NCBI GenBank assembly: GCA_016858145.1
Contig: JAEHOE010000005.1
Location: forward strand, 434,001-498,000
Source: Edaphochlamys debaryana
Taxonomy: Eukaryota; Chlorophyta; Chlorophyceae; Chlamydomonadales
Length of the DNA stretch: 64,000 nucleotides
Reading direction: 5' to 3'
Of this stretch, positions 1 to 14,707 are shown in pieces; position 1 is the stretch's first letter, and every line of letters starts with the position of its first letter. Both the position numbers and the translations under genes were made by a program. Below the pieces are notes generated by a model that was given only the letters and a program-made list of their open reading frames with translations, ran no database searches and was not told where the DNA came from.

Positions 1-126
1 CGAGCTGGGTTGGGCGTGGCCGGGACGCTGGTGCATCCTCCCGGTGCTCCTGAGCCGGCACTTGCACGCAGGAAAGAACAACCCACGCTCCACTGATCCT
101 CAAACCTTGCTGTCCATTGCCCGCAG
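1..126 (+). other. intron of the wall-glycoprotein gene
   Basis: The sequence ends in a pyrimidine-rich stretch and CCCGCAG at 120-126, a good acceptor for the exon beginning at 127. No coding signal was seen. Confidence 0.6.
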
Positions 127-2814
127 GCCCTGTCCGGCCGCTTCGGCACCGTCTCCCTGCCCGTGGGCTCGTCCTGCGTCTTCCACATCTCCCCCTCCGG
201 GACCCCTGACCAGATCGTCATGCTGGGGACCAACATGGTCGAGAGGTGAGGGCTGCACAGGGTAGACGGGAGGATGCTTGGGATGAGGAAGCCGGCAGCT
301 GGGTATTCTGCTGTCCAGTACCAGCAGGGGCTCTTGGCGACACGACCCCCACACTTGAGTCGCCTTCCACGCCGCCTGCATGCTAGTTGCCTCCCTCCCT
401 CTCACGACGCTGAGACCCGTCGTTGCCCCTACCCTCTCACCCCCCGCAGCTCGGCCTACGTCTGCCCCACCGCCGACTGCTCTGCCCGCACCAACCTCAC
501 GGAGGGAGCCACCTCGCTGCCCGCCTCCGCCTTCCCCGCCGGCGTCTGGCTCTACGCCTCCACCCCCACCGCCGCCGCCTCCGTGCAGTTTAGCACGCTG
601 GCCCTCAGCTGCGCCGCTGTGAGCGAGACGCCCCTGCTCTTCTCCAGCGCCCCGGCGGATGCCACGTTCCTCAACTCCACACCCATCTACTCCATATGTG
701 CCGCCAAGCCCAACCTCGGCTCCAGCGGCCTCATCTTCAGCTGGGGCTGGAAGAGCTCCCTGCTGCCGGCCTCGTTCAACACAACCGGCTTCTACGCCCT
801 GGTCAAGCCCTTGGACCTGGCCCTCCCGGCGGGCGAGTACGACATCGCCATGCGGCGGGCGGTGGGCGCACGTGGGGTGGCCATGACGGTCCGCCTGATG
901 ATGATGCGGGCGGGCGGCTTGGCACCGCTCCAGTACACGGCCCCGGCCGTCGCCCAGGTGCTTCCCGCCAACATCCTCCAGGGCAGCGTGGAGTTCTTCG
1001 TCCCTCCCGGCTCCAAGGACCAGGCCGCATCGGTCAACCTCACCCTCGTCACTCGCTACAAGCTGCCCCCCTCGCCGCCCTCGCCCCCGCCCCCGCCGCG
1101 CGCCCCCTCGCCCCCACTCGCCGACTACTGCCGCCCCGCCTCCTCGCCCCGCCCCGTCATGTACGATGCCCTCTTCGCCACCGCCTCCTCGCCCTTTGCC
1201 TCGGTCGCCCCGCGTATCAACGGGACCACCGACCCCTCCACCCTCACCGGCGGCTGCGCCTTCGCCTTCCCCGCCGCCACCTTTGACGGCAGCATCGCCG
1301 TCCACCACCTCCACTTCACCTCCCCCGCGGACCCCAGCGCCCGCACGCTCGCCTGGTTCTCAGGAGGCGCCAAGCGCCTGATGTCCCCCGGCGACATCGT
1401 CACTCTTCCCGCGCCCTCCACCGCCCCTTCCCTGGCGGTTCTGCTGTCCGGCGACGGCAGCTACTCGGCCCTGAGGGTGGAGCACATGGCCGAGCTGGAG
1501 TCGTGCATCGCCGACAACACCATTCCCGTCACCCTGCGCCCCTCCGCCGCCCCCACCGTCGGTCTGACGGCCTGCAGCGCCGTCCCCAACATGGTCACAC
1601 CCGAGGAGATGGCCGAGCTCGAGCCCAACTCCCCCCTGCCGGCCCGGGCCATGCTCGACTTCAGCTTTGGCTGGGACACGGCCGCGCTTCCCTCCCTCTT
1701 CGCGGGGGGCTTCAACGCCACCACCCCGGTCTTCGTGTTCCCGGGGGCCCGCGTGCTGCCCCGCGGCTGGTACAACCTCACGCTCCTGCCCAGCGACCTG
1801 CCTACCTCCATCGCCATCCGCATCGCTCTGCAGCCGGCGGAGAGCTCTACGCTGAGCCCCCTCCCTGCCCTCGAGGACGCGCCCCCGCCCTCTGACATGT
1901 CCCCACCGGAGGAGGAGGCGTCACCCCCGCCAACAGCGTCGTACGGGCCGCCGCCGGAGGACTTTGCTCCCCCGCCGGAGTGGCTCTTCCACCGCCGCCG
2001 CCTCCTCGCCGCCAGCAGCCGCCGCCGCCTGTCTGCCGTACAGGCGCCAATCGTGCTGGCCGCCCCCGGCGCTGTGTACCTCCCCTTTGACGTGGTGGGC
2101 TGCAGCCTCTCCATCACCGTTGACTCGCCCACCGCCGGGGCCACGAGCGTGGGCTTCCAGCTCCGCAACATGCCCTCGCCGCCGCCCCCGCCGCCCAGCC
2201 CCCGTCCGCCGAGCGCGCCGCCGCCCAGCCCCCGCCCTCCCAGCCCGCCACCGCCCAGCCCCCGGCCCCCGAGCCCGCCTCCGCCCAGCCCGGCGCCCCC
2301 AAGCCCCAAGCCGCCGAGCCCCAAGCCCCCCTCGCCAACCCCACCTTCGCCGCTCCCGCCCAGCCCCAGCCCGCCCAGCCCCAAGCCGCCCTCGCCCACT
2401 CCTCCCCCAGCGCCCAGCCCCCCGCCTGCCCCTCCCTCGCCCCCGCCCGGTGTGCCTTCGCCTCCCAGCCCGCAGCCTCCCAGCCCGCAGCCGCCCCGGC
2501 CTCCTTCCCCGTCCCCCTCCCCGGCGCCCCCCGCCCGCCCGGCCCAGCCCGTCTCGAGCCCCCCTCCGCCGCCGGGGCAGCCGGCCCCCCGCACCCCTCC
2601 GCCGCCAGGGCAGCCGGCTCCCCGCTCCCCTCCTCCTTCGCCCGTCACCTCTGGCAACACGCAGGCAGGCGAGCAGACCTCGCCCCCGCCGCCCCCGCCC
2701 ATACCGCCCAGCACCAGTGCCCAGTCCGGCTCCGCCTCGCGAGTGGGCGGGGGCATGGGGGTGCTGCTGAGCGCCATGCTGGGGGCGGCCATGATGATGG
2801 CACTGCTTGTTTAG
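127..2814 (+). CDS. hydroxyproline-rich cell-wall glycoprotein, 3' part (5' end outside window)
   Basis: Likely extracellular matrix glycoprotein. The part in the window has two exons, 127-245 and 450-2814, and the open intron at the left edge shows the gene begins upstream. The globular part carries at least two related modules, each with a W-rich core ([20 protein letters not shown] near 738-795, [14 protein letters not shown] near 1660-1700) followed by a Tyr-containing strand (GEYDIAM, GWYNLTL). Several N-X-S/T sequons occur. A short SPPSPPPPP linker separates the modules. A long SP/PPSP(K/R)P tract (about 2170-2640) follows, typical of arabinosylated Hyp-rich volvocine wall proteins. The C-terminus is a Gly/Ser stretch and then a hydrophobic tail ending ALLV, which looks like a GPI-attachment signal. 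The globular modules are not a clear pherophorin match to me, so the family name is left open. Confidence 0.75.
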
Positions 2815-4019
2815 GGTAGCATTTGAGTCTGTGCTGTACGGCTGTGAACGCCGAACGCAATGCTGTAGTACTTGACTACCGTAAGAAGAACCTGCAAAGC
2901 TTGATATACCGGGAAGAGAGCATGTGCGTGCTCCATTCATGAGTGGAGGATTCTTGAGTGGAGAGGGCGTGTGGCGTGCTTCGTGTGTTTCGCTGCGCCA
3001 TGTGAGTCAGGTCAAGCCTGGAGCATTTGTAACAACGTATCCAGATTGCCTCCGTCTCCGCTTACTGCATGCATGCAAACTGCACAGGCAAGCGCACGTG
3101 GTCAGGCAGGCCGGCAGCAGCCCACCAGTCCATGCTGAGTCCACTTGACCCCAGACGGCTGAGAGGCCAAGACAGACTTGTCCTTGGAACAGTGAACCTA
3201 ACGCCGAGACCGGATCAACGTGCTGAAGAGAGATCTCTGGTCACGAGCCATGTGCTGCCCTTGCTGCGCAACGCACATGTCTTGCAGGTGTCTTGCATGC
3301 GGCCGGACAGCACAGCAGCCTCGAGGATGCGCAAAGCTCTGGCACCCAGCCCTGTTGCTAGTGCACTGTGTGGAGGCTATGCCCACCGACACCCAGTAAG
3401 GTTAGGGGGAGTGCGGTCAAACTGCCTTCATTACAATTGGTGATGGGTGGTTCTCAGATGTGCATGGATTGCTGATGTATCTGACGTCTCTGCCACACAT
3501 GCCCAACGCTTCCCAGGTCCTACGATATTCTGGAAGCCAGTTCTCGACCCTAGTCTGCAAATATTCAACTTATCGATTTGCCTGGCCTTCAACTGTACCA
3601 AGGTTCCATCTCTTCGTCAGAAGACTCACACAACTGGCCGGCCCGACCAAAACTGACCGTACGATATCTGCCTCAGGGCGGCCCAGCGACGAGCCATTAT
3701 TGCCTCAATCCCATGCCACAGCCATCTCTCACGCCTGCGAAGTTCGGCACACGTCCCAACATACCAATACCTTCAGATGATGATGATGATCTTTTCTCTC
3801 AGTTCCTGAGTTCTTGTAGCCCAGCAGTGGCCGCTCGAGCTCTCCGCCCGCAACGCTCGGTCCGCCCACACCTCTCGATCCACCCACACCTCTCCGAACC
3901 CGGCCAACCGCCCACACACCATGCTCACGCTCATCCACCCGCCGCTCCTCCCCACCGCACAGCACCTGCCACCCACAGCCTCAAAACCTCGCAACCCTCA
4001 ACCCTCAAGCCGCGGCCGC
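2815..4019. other. convergent intergenic region (two 3' UTRs)
   Basis: This spacer separates the wall-glycoprotein gene (+) from a minus-strand gene. Short open frames exist, but none has codon bias or family similarity. It probably consists of two 3' UTRs. Apart from the TGTAA noted separately I see nothing specific. Confidence 0.5.
3028..3032 (+). terminator. TGTAA polyadenylation signal of the wall-glycoprotein gene
   Basis: TGTAA lies about 214 nt after the stop codon. This is the usual poly(A) signal of Chlamydomonas-type algae (family knowledge), and its use here is inferred. Confidence 0.5.
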
Positions 4020-6362
4020 CTACTGCGGCGCCGCCAGCCGCGCCGCCCGCGCCGCTTCGGCGCGCACCCTCTCCCTCTCCCTCTCGCGCGCCCGCTCCCA
4101 CTCCTCGGCCTCCGCGGCCTCGGCCACCGCCCTGGCCGCCACCGCCCGCGCCTCCCGCCGCGCCTCGCGCTTGGCCTCCCACTCCCGCTCGCGCTGCCTC
4201 AGCAGCCGCTCCCGGTCCCGCTCCAGCTGCGCGGGCGCCGGCCACAGTCGCATAACGCGCGCCCGAGAGAACTTGACCCCAAACACCACCTGCAGGCCCG
4301 TCACGATGCAGGAGAAGCTGCTGAGCACGTTGTCGTCCCCAAACAGGTTGTCCATGAGGTCATTGATGCCCCACTCTGCAGCGCGGGGGTGGGGGCGTGT
4401 CAAGGGGAAAACGAGCGTGGGAGGACGGGGAAGGCGGGCGCGCAAGAGGGCCCGGTGGTTCCGGCGAGGCAAAGGTGAGAGGGGCCAGACAAAGGAGCTG
4501 GTGGCGCCAGGTTGGGGCACAGGGGGACTTCTCCCTGGCGGCTGGTGCATGCGCGTGGCTAGCAAACTGCAGCTACGCTGCCGTATCGTACGTGTCGCCC
4601 CACCTCCCTGCCCACCCACCCATGGTGATGAAGCCCACAGCAAACAGGATGGTAACACACAGCGTGGAAATGTCTGCCTCCAGCTTGCTTTCCAGGTCCT
4701 GGGGTGGGTCGTGGGTGGGTTGGCGGCTCCGTGAACTCGCCACCCAAAACCCCGGATACTCCATGTCTTCCCAAACCCCAAACCAATATCCCACGAACCG
4801 TGGAATCCCATGGAAAGAAATACACTGGTTGGCGGCTCCGTGAACTCGCAAGAGCGCATCAACCAGACACTGACTTGCAACACTAGCAAGGCGACAGGGC
4901 TGGCTGCGGCCGGCGTACGGTTCTGGTGCCCGCGACCCGCTGAAGGCACAAGCTTCGTCCCCGCCAAGCCACTCCCACGCTGCAAGACGGGGGCTTGGCC
5001 GCCAGTCAAGCGGCAGGGCCGTTCCCCCCCGCACCTGCAGCAGGCTGGTGGGGATCACGGGGTGCTGCAGCGCCTCCTGGGCTAGCGAGATGGGGTGTCC
5101 CGGGTCCGACTCGCACACCATCTGAGGGTGGCCAGGAGAGGTAAAGAGTAAGAGTGGCGGCTTCATTAGCGTGGCAAATGGAAAAAATTGGTGCAAGGCC
5201 CAATGCTGGGAGGCCCCGCCCCCGCGTCTGGAACCCAGCCAAGGGGGCCCACGCTACAGTCATGGCGACCCTGCGGCCCCTTGCTGACCACACCGTACGC
5301 CCCGACAATCCCTTACCCACCTGAACCTCGCCCGCTGCATCCGTTTCGAGCACGCACATCTCCGGGTCCGCCTCGTCCGTGGAGCTGAGCGTAGAGGAGG
5401 GGCTGAAGCTGCCCGAGCCCGGGCCCAGCACGCCCAGGTCGTCCAGCGAGGAGCGCAGCCCGACCAGGTGGTGACCCTGGGCGTGCGCCTGCGCCTCGGC
5501 TGAGATCATGGGGGATGGAGCTGCGGAGGCAGAATCCGGCACCAGGTCTTCCACACCACTGGGCGCGGGGCCGGCGAGGGAGCTGGCACTGGCGTGGCGA
5601 GCCTCCGCGGCTGCGGCCGCTGCCGCCTGGGGCTCCAGGCCGTGATCCAGCGGCGCGCCGAGGGCCCCTGCCCCGGCCGAGTGCGATGGAGGCAGGTGGT
5701 GCCACCCGCCTGGCGGCAGCGCTGGGGGCCCAGCGTGGGCCTCCTGGGGCCCGAGGTGGGCTCCCTCGGGCCCGGCCAGGAGCCCGCGGTCCACGTGCTG
5801 GTGGGACAGCGCCGCGTGCTGAACGGGCTGGTGGTGCTGCTCACATCCGCAGGGCTCTGTTGGGGCGCAGTGGTGCTGAGGGCCGGGGCTGTCGAGGCTG
5901 TGGTCCAGCAGTGGGGCGGAAGCGGCCTGGGTGCCAGGCAGCAGGAGCGATTGCGCGTGGAGAGGCAGCTCCGAGTTGCCGTGGTGGAGGTGTGAGCCCG
6001 CATGCGCGTGCACCTCCACCAGAGAGTTGGCTACTGCCGGGGGAGCTGCGCTGCGTCCCAAGCCCTGGGCAGGTGGCAAGGTGGGACAAGGAAAGACAGG
6101 TGGGTGGTGGCGCGTGTGCGCGGGAGATGGCGGGCCAACCCTGGGCGACGGCACTAAAAGGGCCCCGGTTCCCGCGCGTGCGCCCTACCTGATCAGCAGC
6201 CTCAACGATGCGCGCAACTGCCACACCCACGCGCCGTGGAAGCGGCGCTCCAGGGCATGGGGCAGGCAGGCCTCTCAGCGACCTCGCCCCGCTGCAGCGC
6301 AAGAATCCCGCCCAGGGCATGCGGGCTGACAAGCCCAGCTGGTGTTGTAAGCAGGCGCTCAT
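4020..6362 (-). CDS. unidentified His-rich protein with small C-terminal membrane domain
   Basis: Five exons are inferred: 6189-6362, 5321-6064, 5035-5121, 4620-4698 and 4020-4375, all GT-AG and in phase (about 479 aa). The start is uncertain: ATG at 6362 is used, 6320 is an alternative, and upstream exons cannot be excluded. The N-terminal half is low complexity and His-rich (HAHAGSHLHHGNSELPLHAQ near residue 75), with runs of Ala and Ser. The conserved-looking part comes last. It has a hydrophobic segment (ISTLCVTILFAVGFITM), a W-G-I-N-D-L-M-D motif, a second hydrophobic segment (SSFSCIVTGLQVVFGVKF) and a charged Arg/Glu/Ala helix to the stop. The two-helix arrangement faintly recalls Fuseless-type membrane proteins, but I would not name it on that. 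Function unknown. Confidence 0.6.
4718..4850. repeat. direct repeat of about 23 bp inside an intron
   Basis: GGTTGGCGGCTCCGTGAACT followed by CGC occurs at about 4718-4740 and again at about 4828-4850, spaced 110 bp. Both copies lie in the intron between exons 5035-5121 and 4620-4698 of the minus-strand gene, close to the acceptor for 4698. Meaning unknown. Confidence 0.8.
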
Positions 6363-7057
6363 CGACCTCTCACAAGGTAGATGCACGTTTGGGTGGTGGC
6401 GCTGCACTGTCCCCGAAGCGCAGGGCCTTCAGCGGCTGGGGCAACTGTGCTCCGTCGTGCCTGCCCAAGCGCGGAGATGCCCCCCTAGTGACAGGTGTCA
6501 GCGAAGAGAGTTGTTAGCGATGGCGGTGCACCGCTCCATCGCGCAGCGCGGTAAGAAGCAAAAAGAAGGATGGCGCACAACGCTCGGGCCTGGCACCCTG
6601 GCTATCGCAGCGGAAGCGGAAGCAAGTGGTTGTGCGTGCAGTGGTGTGCCTACTGCCCAGGGCTGCCCCGGGAATGAAAAAGGGGGCCGGATGACGTGCC
6701 CCATCCCGACCGTTTCCCTCGTCAGCCAGCGCAGCGCCGCTGGACTTCATCTGTTGTTACTCGAGGGCGCGAACCACAAGCATTCAGTGCTCGGGCCTGA
6801 TAGCGAACTTGACGAGCGACCCTTGCGCAACATGCGCTGACCGGACACGCAGACCCGGACGCTGCCCGCAAATAGGCTGTGTGACAGGGCCAATAGGGCG
6901 TCGGTGGGACTGGAGGTGTCGGCCTGCCGGCCATCTAGCGTCGGCACCCGCCCCCGCCCCTGACCCAGCGTTGGCAGACTTGGCACCCGGCCCCCCTCCC
7001 GCGGACCTCACTTCTGTGCACCAGCAGCTGAGCACAGTGTGCTGACGCTCTGGCTCG
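6363..7057. promoter_or_regulatory. divergent promoter region
   Basis: Spacer between the minus-strand His-rich gene and the plus-strand CNRIP1-like gene. It must hold both promoters if the two starts are right. No TATA box or repeat stands out. Part of it could be an undetected 5' exon of the minus-strand gene. Confidence 0.4.
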
Positions 7058-9287
7058 ATGGCGGCTCGGGCTCGGGGGCTAGGGGAGCGCTCGGATGCGG
7101 AGTTTGAAAAGAAGCAGCTCCGCTTCCACCTCTCGGTCAGCGACGGCACGGCACCCGCTTACTGGAAGATAGACGGTGGGTCGCTGGGCTGCGGTAACCC
7201 TGAGGTTGCACCTCAGCCAGCAACAACAGTCAGTACGCAAGCTGCGCCCCACAGACTGGCTGCCATGCTGTGCCGTGCTGTGCCGCCCGCCTCTGCCCCT
7301 GGACCCCTCCGACGGCATGGGCGGGACCCCGCCGTTCTGACCCCCCATCTGCACTCCACGCGATGCCAACACGCCCCCGGCCCCCACCCCCCCATCCACG
7401 ACCTTCCCCTTCCCACCTCTCACTGTGCGCCCTCATCCACCTCTGGCGCCTCCACAGGCGGGCGGTTCGCGGGCAAGGGCGATGGCGGCCGGCGCTTGGA
7501 CTGGCGCACTCTCTGCAGCGGCAGCACGCTCAAGCTGTGCGAGGGCAAGCCCTACCAGCTCAGCCTCACCGCCAACCAACCGGTGTACATACGGGCGGGG
7601 TCGGGCTGCTGGTTCGCACACGAGGTGTGTGGTGGGACGGGGGTTATGGGGCTGGTTCCTGGTTGGAGATGGGGAAGGCCGGAGGCGGGGTGGGTGCGGG
7701 CAGGGAGCGGGACTCACTGCGGACCTCACTGGAGGGAGGCCCTCTCGCCGTATGAGTTCAACCCACTGAGTTGCACTCGCCCCATGGCTGGGTGGGCCCC
7801 AGGTGGACCCGAAGGCCGACGTGGGGCCCGCGCCGCTCCCCGCCGAGGGGCTGGCGAGCCTGGCTGCGGCCTTCCATGCAGCGGCCGAGGGCAAGCCCGT
7901 GGGTGGCGCAGGGGACCCAGACGACCCCGCCGAAACCGACTCGCACCCCCTGGGGCCGGAAGCCCCGGGAACTGCTGCCTTTGGCACCGGCCCCGCCGGG
8001 CCCCCGGGCATTTCCCGCGTCGGCACGTCCACCCGCCCGGCCCCCACGCCCCCATGGCGACCCTGGAGCCGAGACGGGCCGGGGCCGGCGGGCGGGACGC
8101 GGGCCGAAGGGGCGGCGTTGCTGGCGCCAGGGCCGGGACCGAGCTTTGCGCCCGGGCTGGGGCTGCCGCCGCCGCTGGCGGCGGCGCTGGCTAAGCCCGG
8201 GGCGCAGGCGGGCGAGGACGGGGTGGGGCTGGGCGTGGAGCCGCTGGCGGGGGCGAACCTGGCCTGGGCGGATGCCTCTGTGGATGCCACGCGCAGCACG
8301 TTCAAGGCGCCGCTGCTGTGTTCGTTGGAGGCAACCGACTCCAAGAAGCGGCTGTACATGCAGATTGTGGCTTACGTGGAGGTAGGGCGGTGGCAGGATG
8401 GAGTTGAGGGCAGCGGGAGGTGGGGAACGCATGTGGGCTGGTCCTTAGGCTGTGTGTGGGCTCCGCTCTGATTGCGGCGGGCGTGGAGATAGAGCGGAGG
8501 CAGGTTGGGGGCGGGCTCAGCGGGTGCCTTGGGGTGGGGGTCAGGGGGCGGGCCCTGGTGGTCAAGGGTTGGGCAAGAGGCTGGCAGCCGAGGCCCGTGC
8601 CTCGGCCCCGCAGGTGGCAGTTTGGGTGGAGCTCGGACGCCCCTCACTGCGAGCAGCTTGACACAGTAGCGACCGGTCGCTTGCTCCCTGACAGCGCCCC
8701 ACCATCTCTACCACAACCACTCCACACGTTCCGTCCCTCCTGCCGCAGGAGTTCGGCTGGGTTGTGTGCCCGCTGCAGATTAAGGTGGGGCGGGGCAAGT
8801 CAGGTGTGAGGGCCCGAGCCCTGTCCTTTCCTCAGCAAGACGACTGCAATGAGGGGGCCATCCAGGCTGATGGGTCAGTGCAGGCTCTCCGGGCTCTCAG
8901 GTGACGCTCACGGCGGGCGTCGTCAGCGGCCATACCGTACGCACGGGCCCGAAAGTGCCGTGCAGACTGTTTCTTACCCGCTGCGCCCCAACCTTGCCTT
9001 GCCGCACACAGGTCTACCACCGTGCAGACCGGAGTCTGATGCAGAGTAAGCTTTTGCAGGAGTAACGTGTGAGGGTGCCGCGTATATCACGGTTGACGTC
9101 GTCGACTGCCTGCCGGGGCCACCATTGCATTCGCCCACCCACCGACCCACCGACCCTGAGGCCTCTTTTGCCCCCACCCGTTGGACCACCACCCGCAGCC
9201 TATCCGCTTAAATTTGTACAGTACGACCTGCGGGGTGACTCATCGGATACGGCAGCGCTGGTGGCCGTCAACTTCCACAGATACTGA
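7058..9287 (+). CDS. CNRIP1: CNRIP1-like protein with a long algal insertion
   Basis: Six exons are inferred: 7058-7175, 7458-7624, 7803-8381, 8749-8784, 9012-9045 and 9199-9287 (340 aa, phases closed). The N-terminal part (LRFHLSV, then YWKIDG-GRF, then L-C-S-G-S-T-L-K-L and the YQLSLTANQP strand) follows the start of cannabinoid receptor-interacting protein 1, where the corresponding text is roughly FFKVDGQRF followed by T-I-K-L-L-T-G-S-S-Y. The C-terminal part (FGWVVCPLQIKVYHRADRS, then YPLKFVQYDL) follows the CNRIP1 end with its W-Q-V-K-F-Y and a final I-E-Y-E-C strand. Between them lies about 170 residues of Pro/Gly/Ala-rich sequence (about residues 96-270) that animal CNRIP1 (about 164 aa) lacks. 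CNRIP1 is a small beta-barrel cytosolic protein. Its role in an alga is unknown. The similarity was judged by eye. Confidence 0.65.
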
Positions 9288-10071
9288 TGGGCCCCATCCG
9301 CTGCTGGCGCTGGCCGGCTTGAACGACCCAGAACTGCGTGCCGGTGACGCAACGGTGTTCGAGGAGGCAGGATTGCCAGCCAGCGAGTGGCCTGGCGGCA
9401 TTGCAGTTTGCCAGGCATGGCTTTGGAGGCGCGCGGCAGGGCGGCGAAGGACTTGCAGGGGATGGCAGGCGGAGAGGCTGGCAGGTGGAGAGGGTGAGGG
9501 AGGCAGGTGGCCGCAGTGCCGCGCATCGCCGTGGGAGGTGGGGGTCGACTAGGTATCAGACAGAAGTGCACAAAGCGGTAAGGTGGAGGTAGAAGGGTGA
9601 GACAGGGTGTGAGGCACGAGGAGGGCACGACCATGCACGACCGGCGTAGAGCGTGGCAATGGAGGGGGTGAGGGGTGCGGAATGAATGCGCAGCGTACCG
9701 GTAGCTACGAGGCGCTAGGGTTGGGCAGTGGAGGGTGCGGAATGAGGAGCAGGGCACCAGCCCTAACTTGATCTCATGCTCATCGAGCATAAGAGTCAGG
9801 GTGACATCCTCTGTCAACTTGAGGCGTTTGTCGCACAAACCCACATGCGGCTCGGATGCTGTACGGCACTTTGTACTGCATCATCGTGGCGAACTCCGAC
9901 ACCTTCCCCGGGCTTCCGGGACATCGCGCAGTCATATACCGCACCACGACCGATAGGCATATCCATACACGTAAAAGACAAGTAGCGCACGAGTTTTGGC
10001 TAGCCGACACACGCAAACCCGCAACCCCACCCCGCGATTCTGCCACATCGAGGCTTGCATACACCAATACC
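9288..10071. other. intergenic region before acetate kinase
   Basis: It holds the 3' UTR of the CNRIP1-like gene and the promoter of the acetate kinase gene, both on the plus strand. The long antisense frame here overlaps the last CNRIP1-like exon and has no coding character. No repeat or TGTAA was found. Confidence 0.4.
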
Positions 10072-13354
<3,283 letters not shown>

Positions 13355-14707
13355 GTGGCTGTGGCCTTCGTACTGCTCGGGAGTCACGTGTCCTGGAGCC
13401 GGGGGCGTAGTGCCGCAGTGTGTTGGCGTCGGGGGCCGGAGCCGGGGGGCGCGTGGGAGGATCCTTGGGAGCCATCCTGACGGTCCGTGCACGGGTGGGG
13501 TGGGGAGTCACGTGCCTTGACACTGAAGCGCCGCAAAGTGACGCATTGGGTTATGGGCCCGGGTGGCTAGGGCCGGGCATAGATAGGAGGGCTGATTGCT
13601 TGCTGGCCATCGAAGATCTGTGCAGAGGCATCCCGGCGGCACATTGTCAGCTGAGGGTGCGTGACTGCATGTACCGGTAGACATAGGGTCCTGCACGCAC
13701 GCAGGATGCCATCGCATTCAGGGGTTCTAGACACTGAGGAGACTGGCCTCGTGGTGGTGGTCGTGGGACAAGGCTGTGTGTCAATTTCGATGAGCGCAGA
13801 GTGATGATGCTCATGGGGATATGTGGAGTGACAGGACATGGCATACGGCATGGGCCTCCTTGAAAGCAAACAGGCGCCTCGAACTCCACAGCCGAACAGA
13901 AAGCCGACTCTTCTCTGCTCTATCACATCGTGTCACCTTTCGAGTCAATCCTCTGCTTTCCACCCTGGCAGCCCGCTACACGCTAGCCCAACTGCCACGA
14001 CGATCATACTGCGTCCTTCTCCCCCTGGATGCTCTACTCCAATACCACAGACGCATCGGGTAATCGGCCTAACGCTCATCAGAGGTGCCAGTCAGCGTCA
14101 GTATATCCCCCCGTCCCCATCCGGTCACGCCTTGCTCGGTATGGCCGGTTCAAGGCCACCCCACGCCCCAGCCCAGCCCTGCCGTCTTGCAACGGCCAAC
14201 AGCTGTCAACAGGAGAAGAGCGCAGTACCATGGCTGCGTTTCAGCACGGCTACACCCACGCCCACACCTAAGGGTGGCCCCGGCCCGCGCGGCCATGCCC
14301 ACTCAGCCCTTGCAGCGCATGCGCCTTGTACTGCCCGTCACCACGACAGCTTGCTTCGTAACCCCACGGCTCACCTCACCTCACGCAGTCCAAAGGCGTG
14401 AGTTTGCTGCCTCGTTGGGGACCCGTCGTCCCGTCTTCACCTCACCCCCAACCGTGACCTCAGGTTAAGCCCCGAGCCCCAGGTAAAAGTCCCCAACAGT
14501 CAGCGCTCGGCGACGAATGCTCGCCCACGAGCTGCTCAGGGCTACTGGTCAACGCCCCAGTGATGACACCCCGCTATGCTAGATAACCGGTTGCATCCCA
14601 TGTCTTATCCCAGCCGACCCAAACACTTCTATCGCACTCCAGACCCGTCCAAGGTACGTCCCAGCGTCATACCCATCCACGCCTGTCCCGCTCGTTGCGC
14701 CACGCGC
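13355..14707. other. convergent intergenic region
   Basis: Spacer between the acetate kinase gene (+) and the LIN54-like gene (-), presumably two 3' UTRs. No convincing coding frame, structured RNA or repeat was found. Confidence 0.5.

Noticed and set aside
100..1314. 404-codon minus-strand open frame
   Set aside because: Antisense shadow of the Pro/Ala-rich wall glycoprotein in GC-rich DNA.
8836..8901. Possible extra exon of the CNRIP1-like gene (QDDCNEGAIQADG)
   Set aside because: Including it breaks the phase into the next exon and stops early. Skipping it joins QIK to VYHRADRS in phase and restores the family alignment.
9200..9844. 214-codon minus-strand open frame
   Set aside because: It overlaps the last CNRIP1-like exon in antisense and has no recognisable domain or exon structure.
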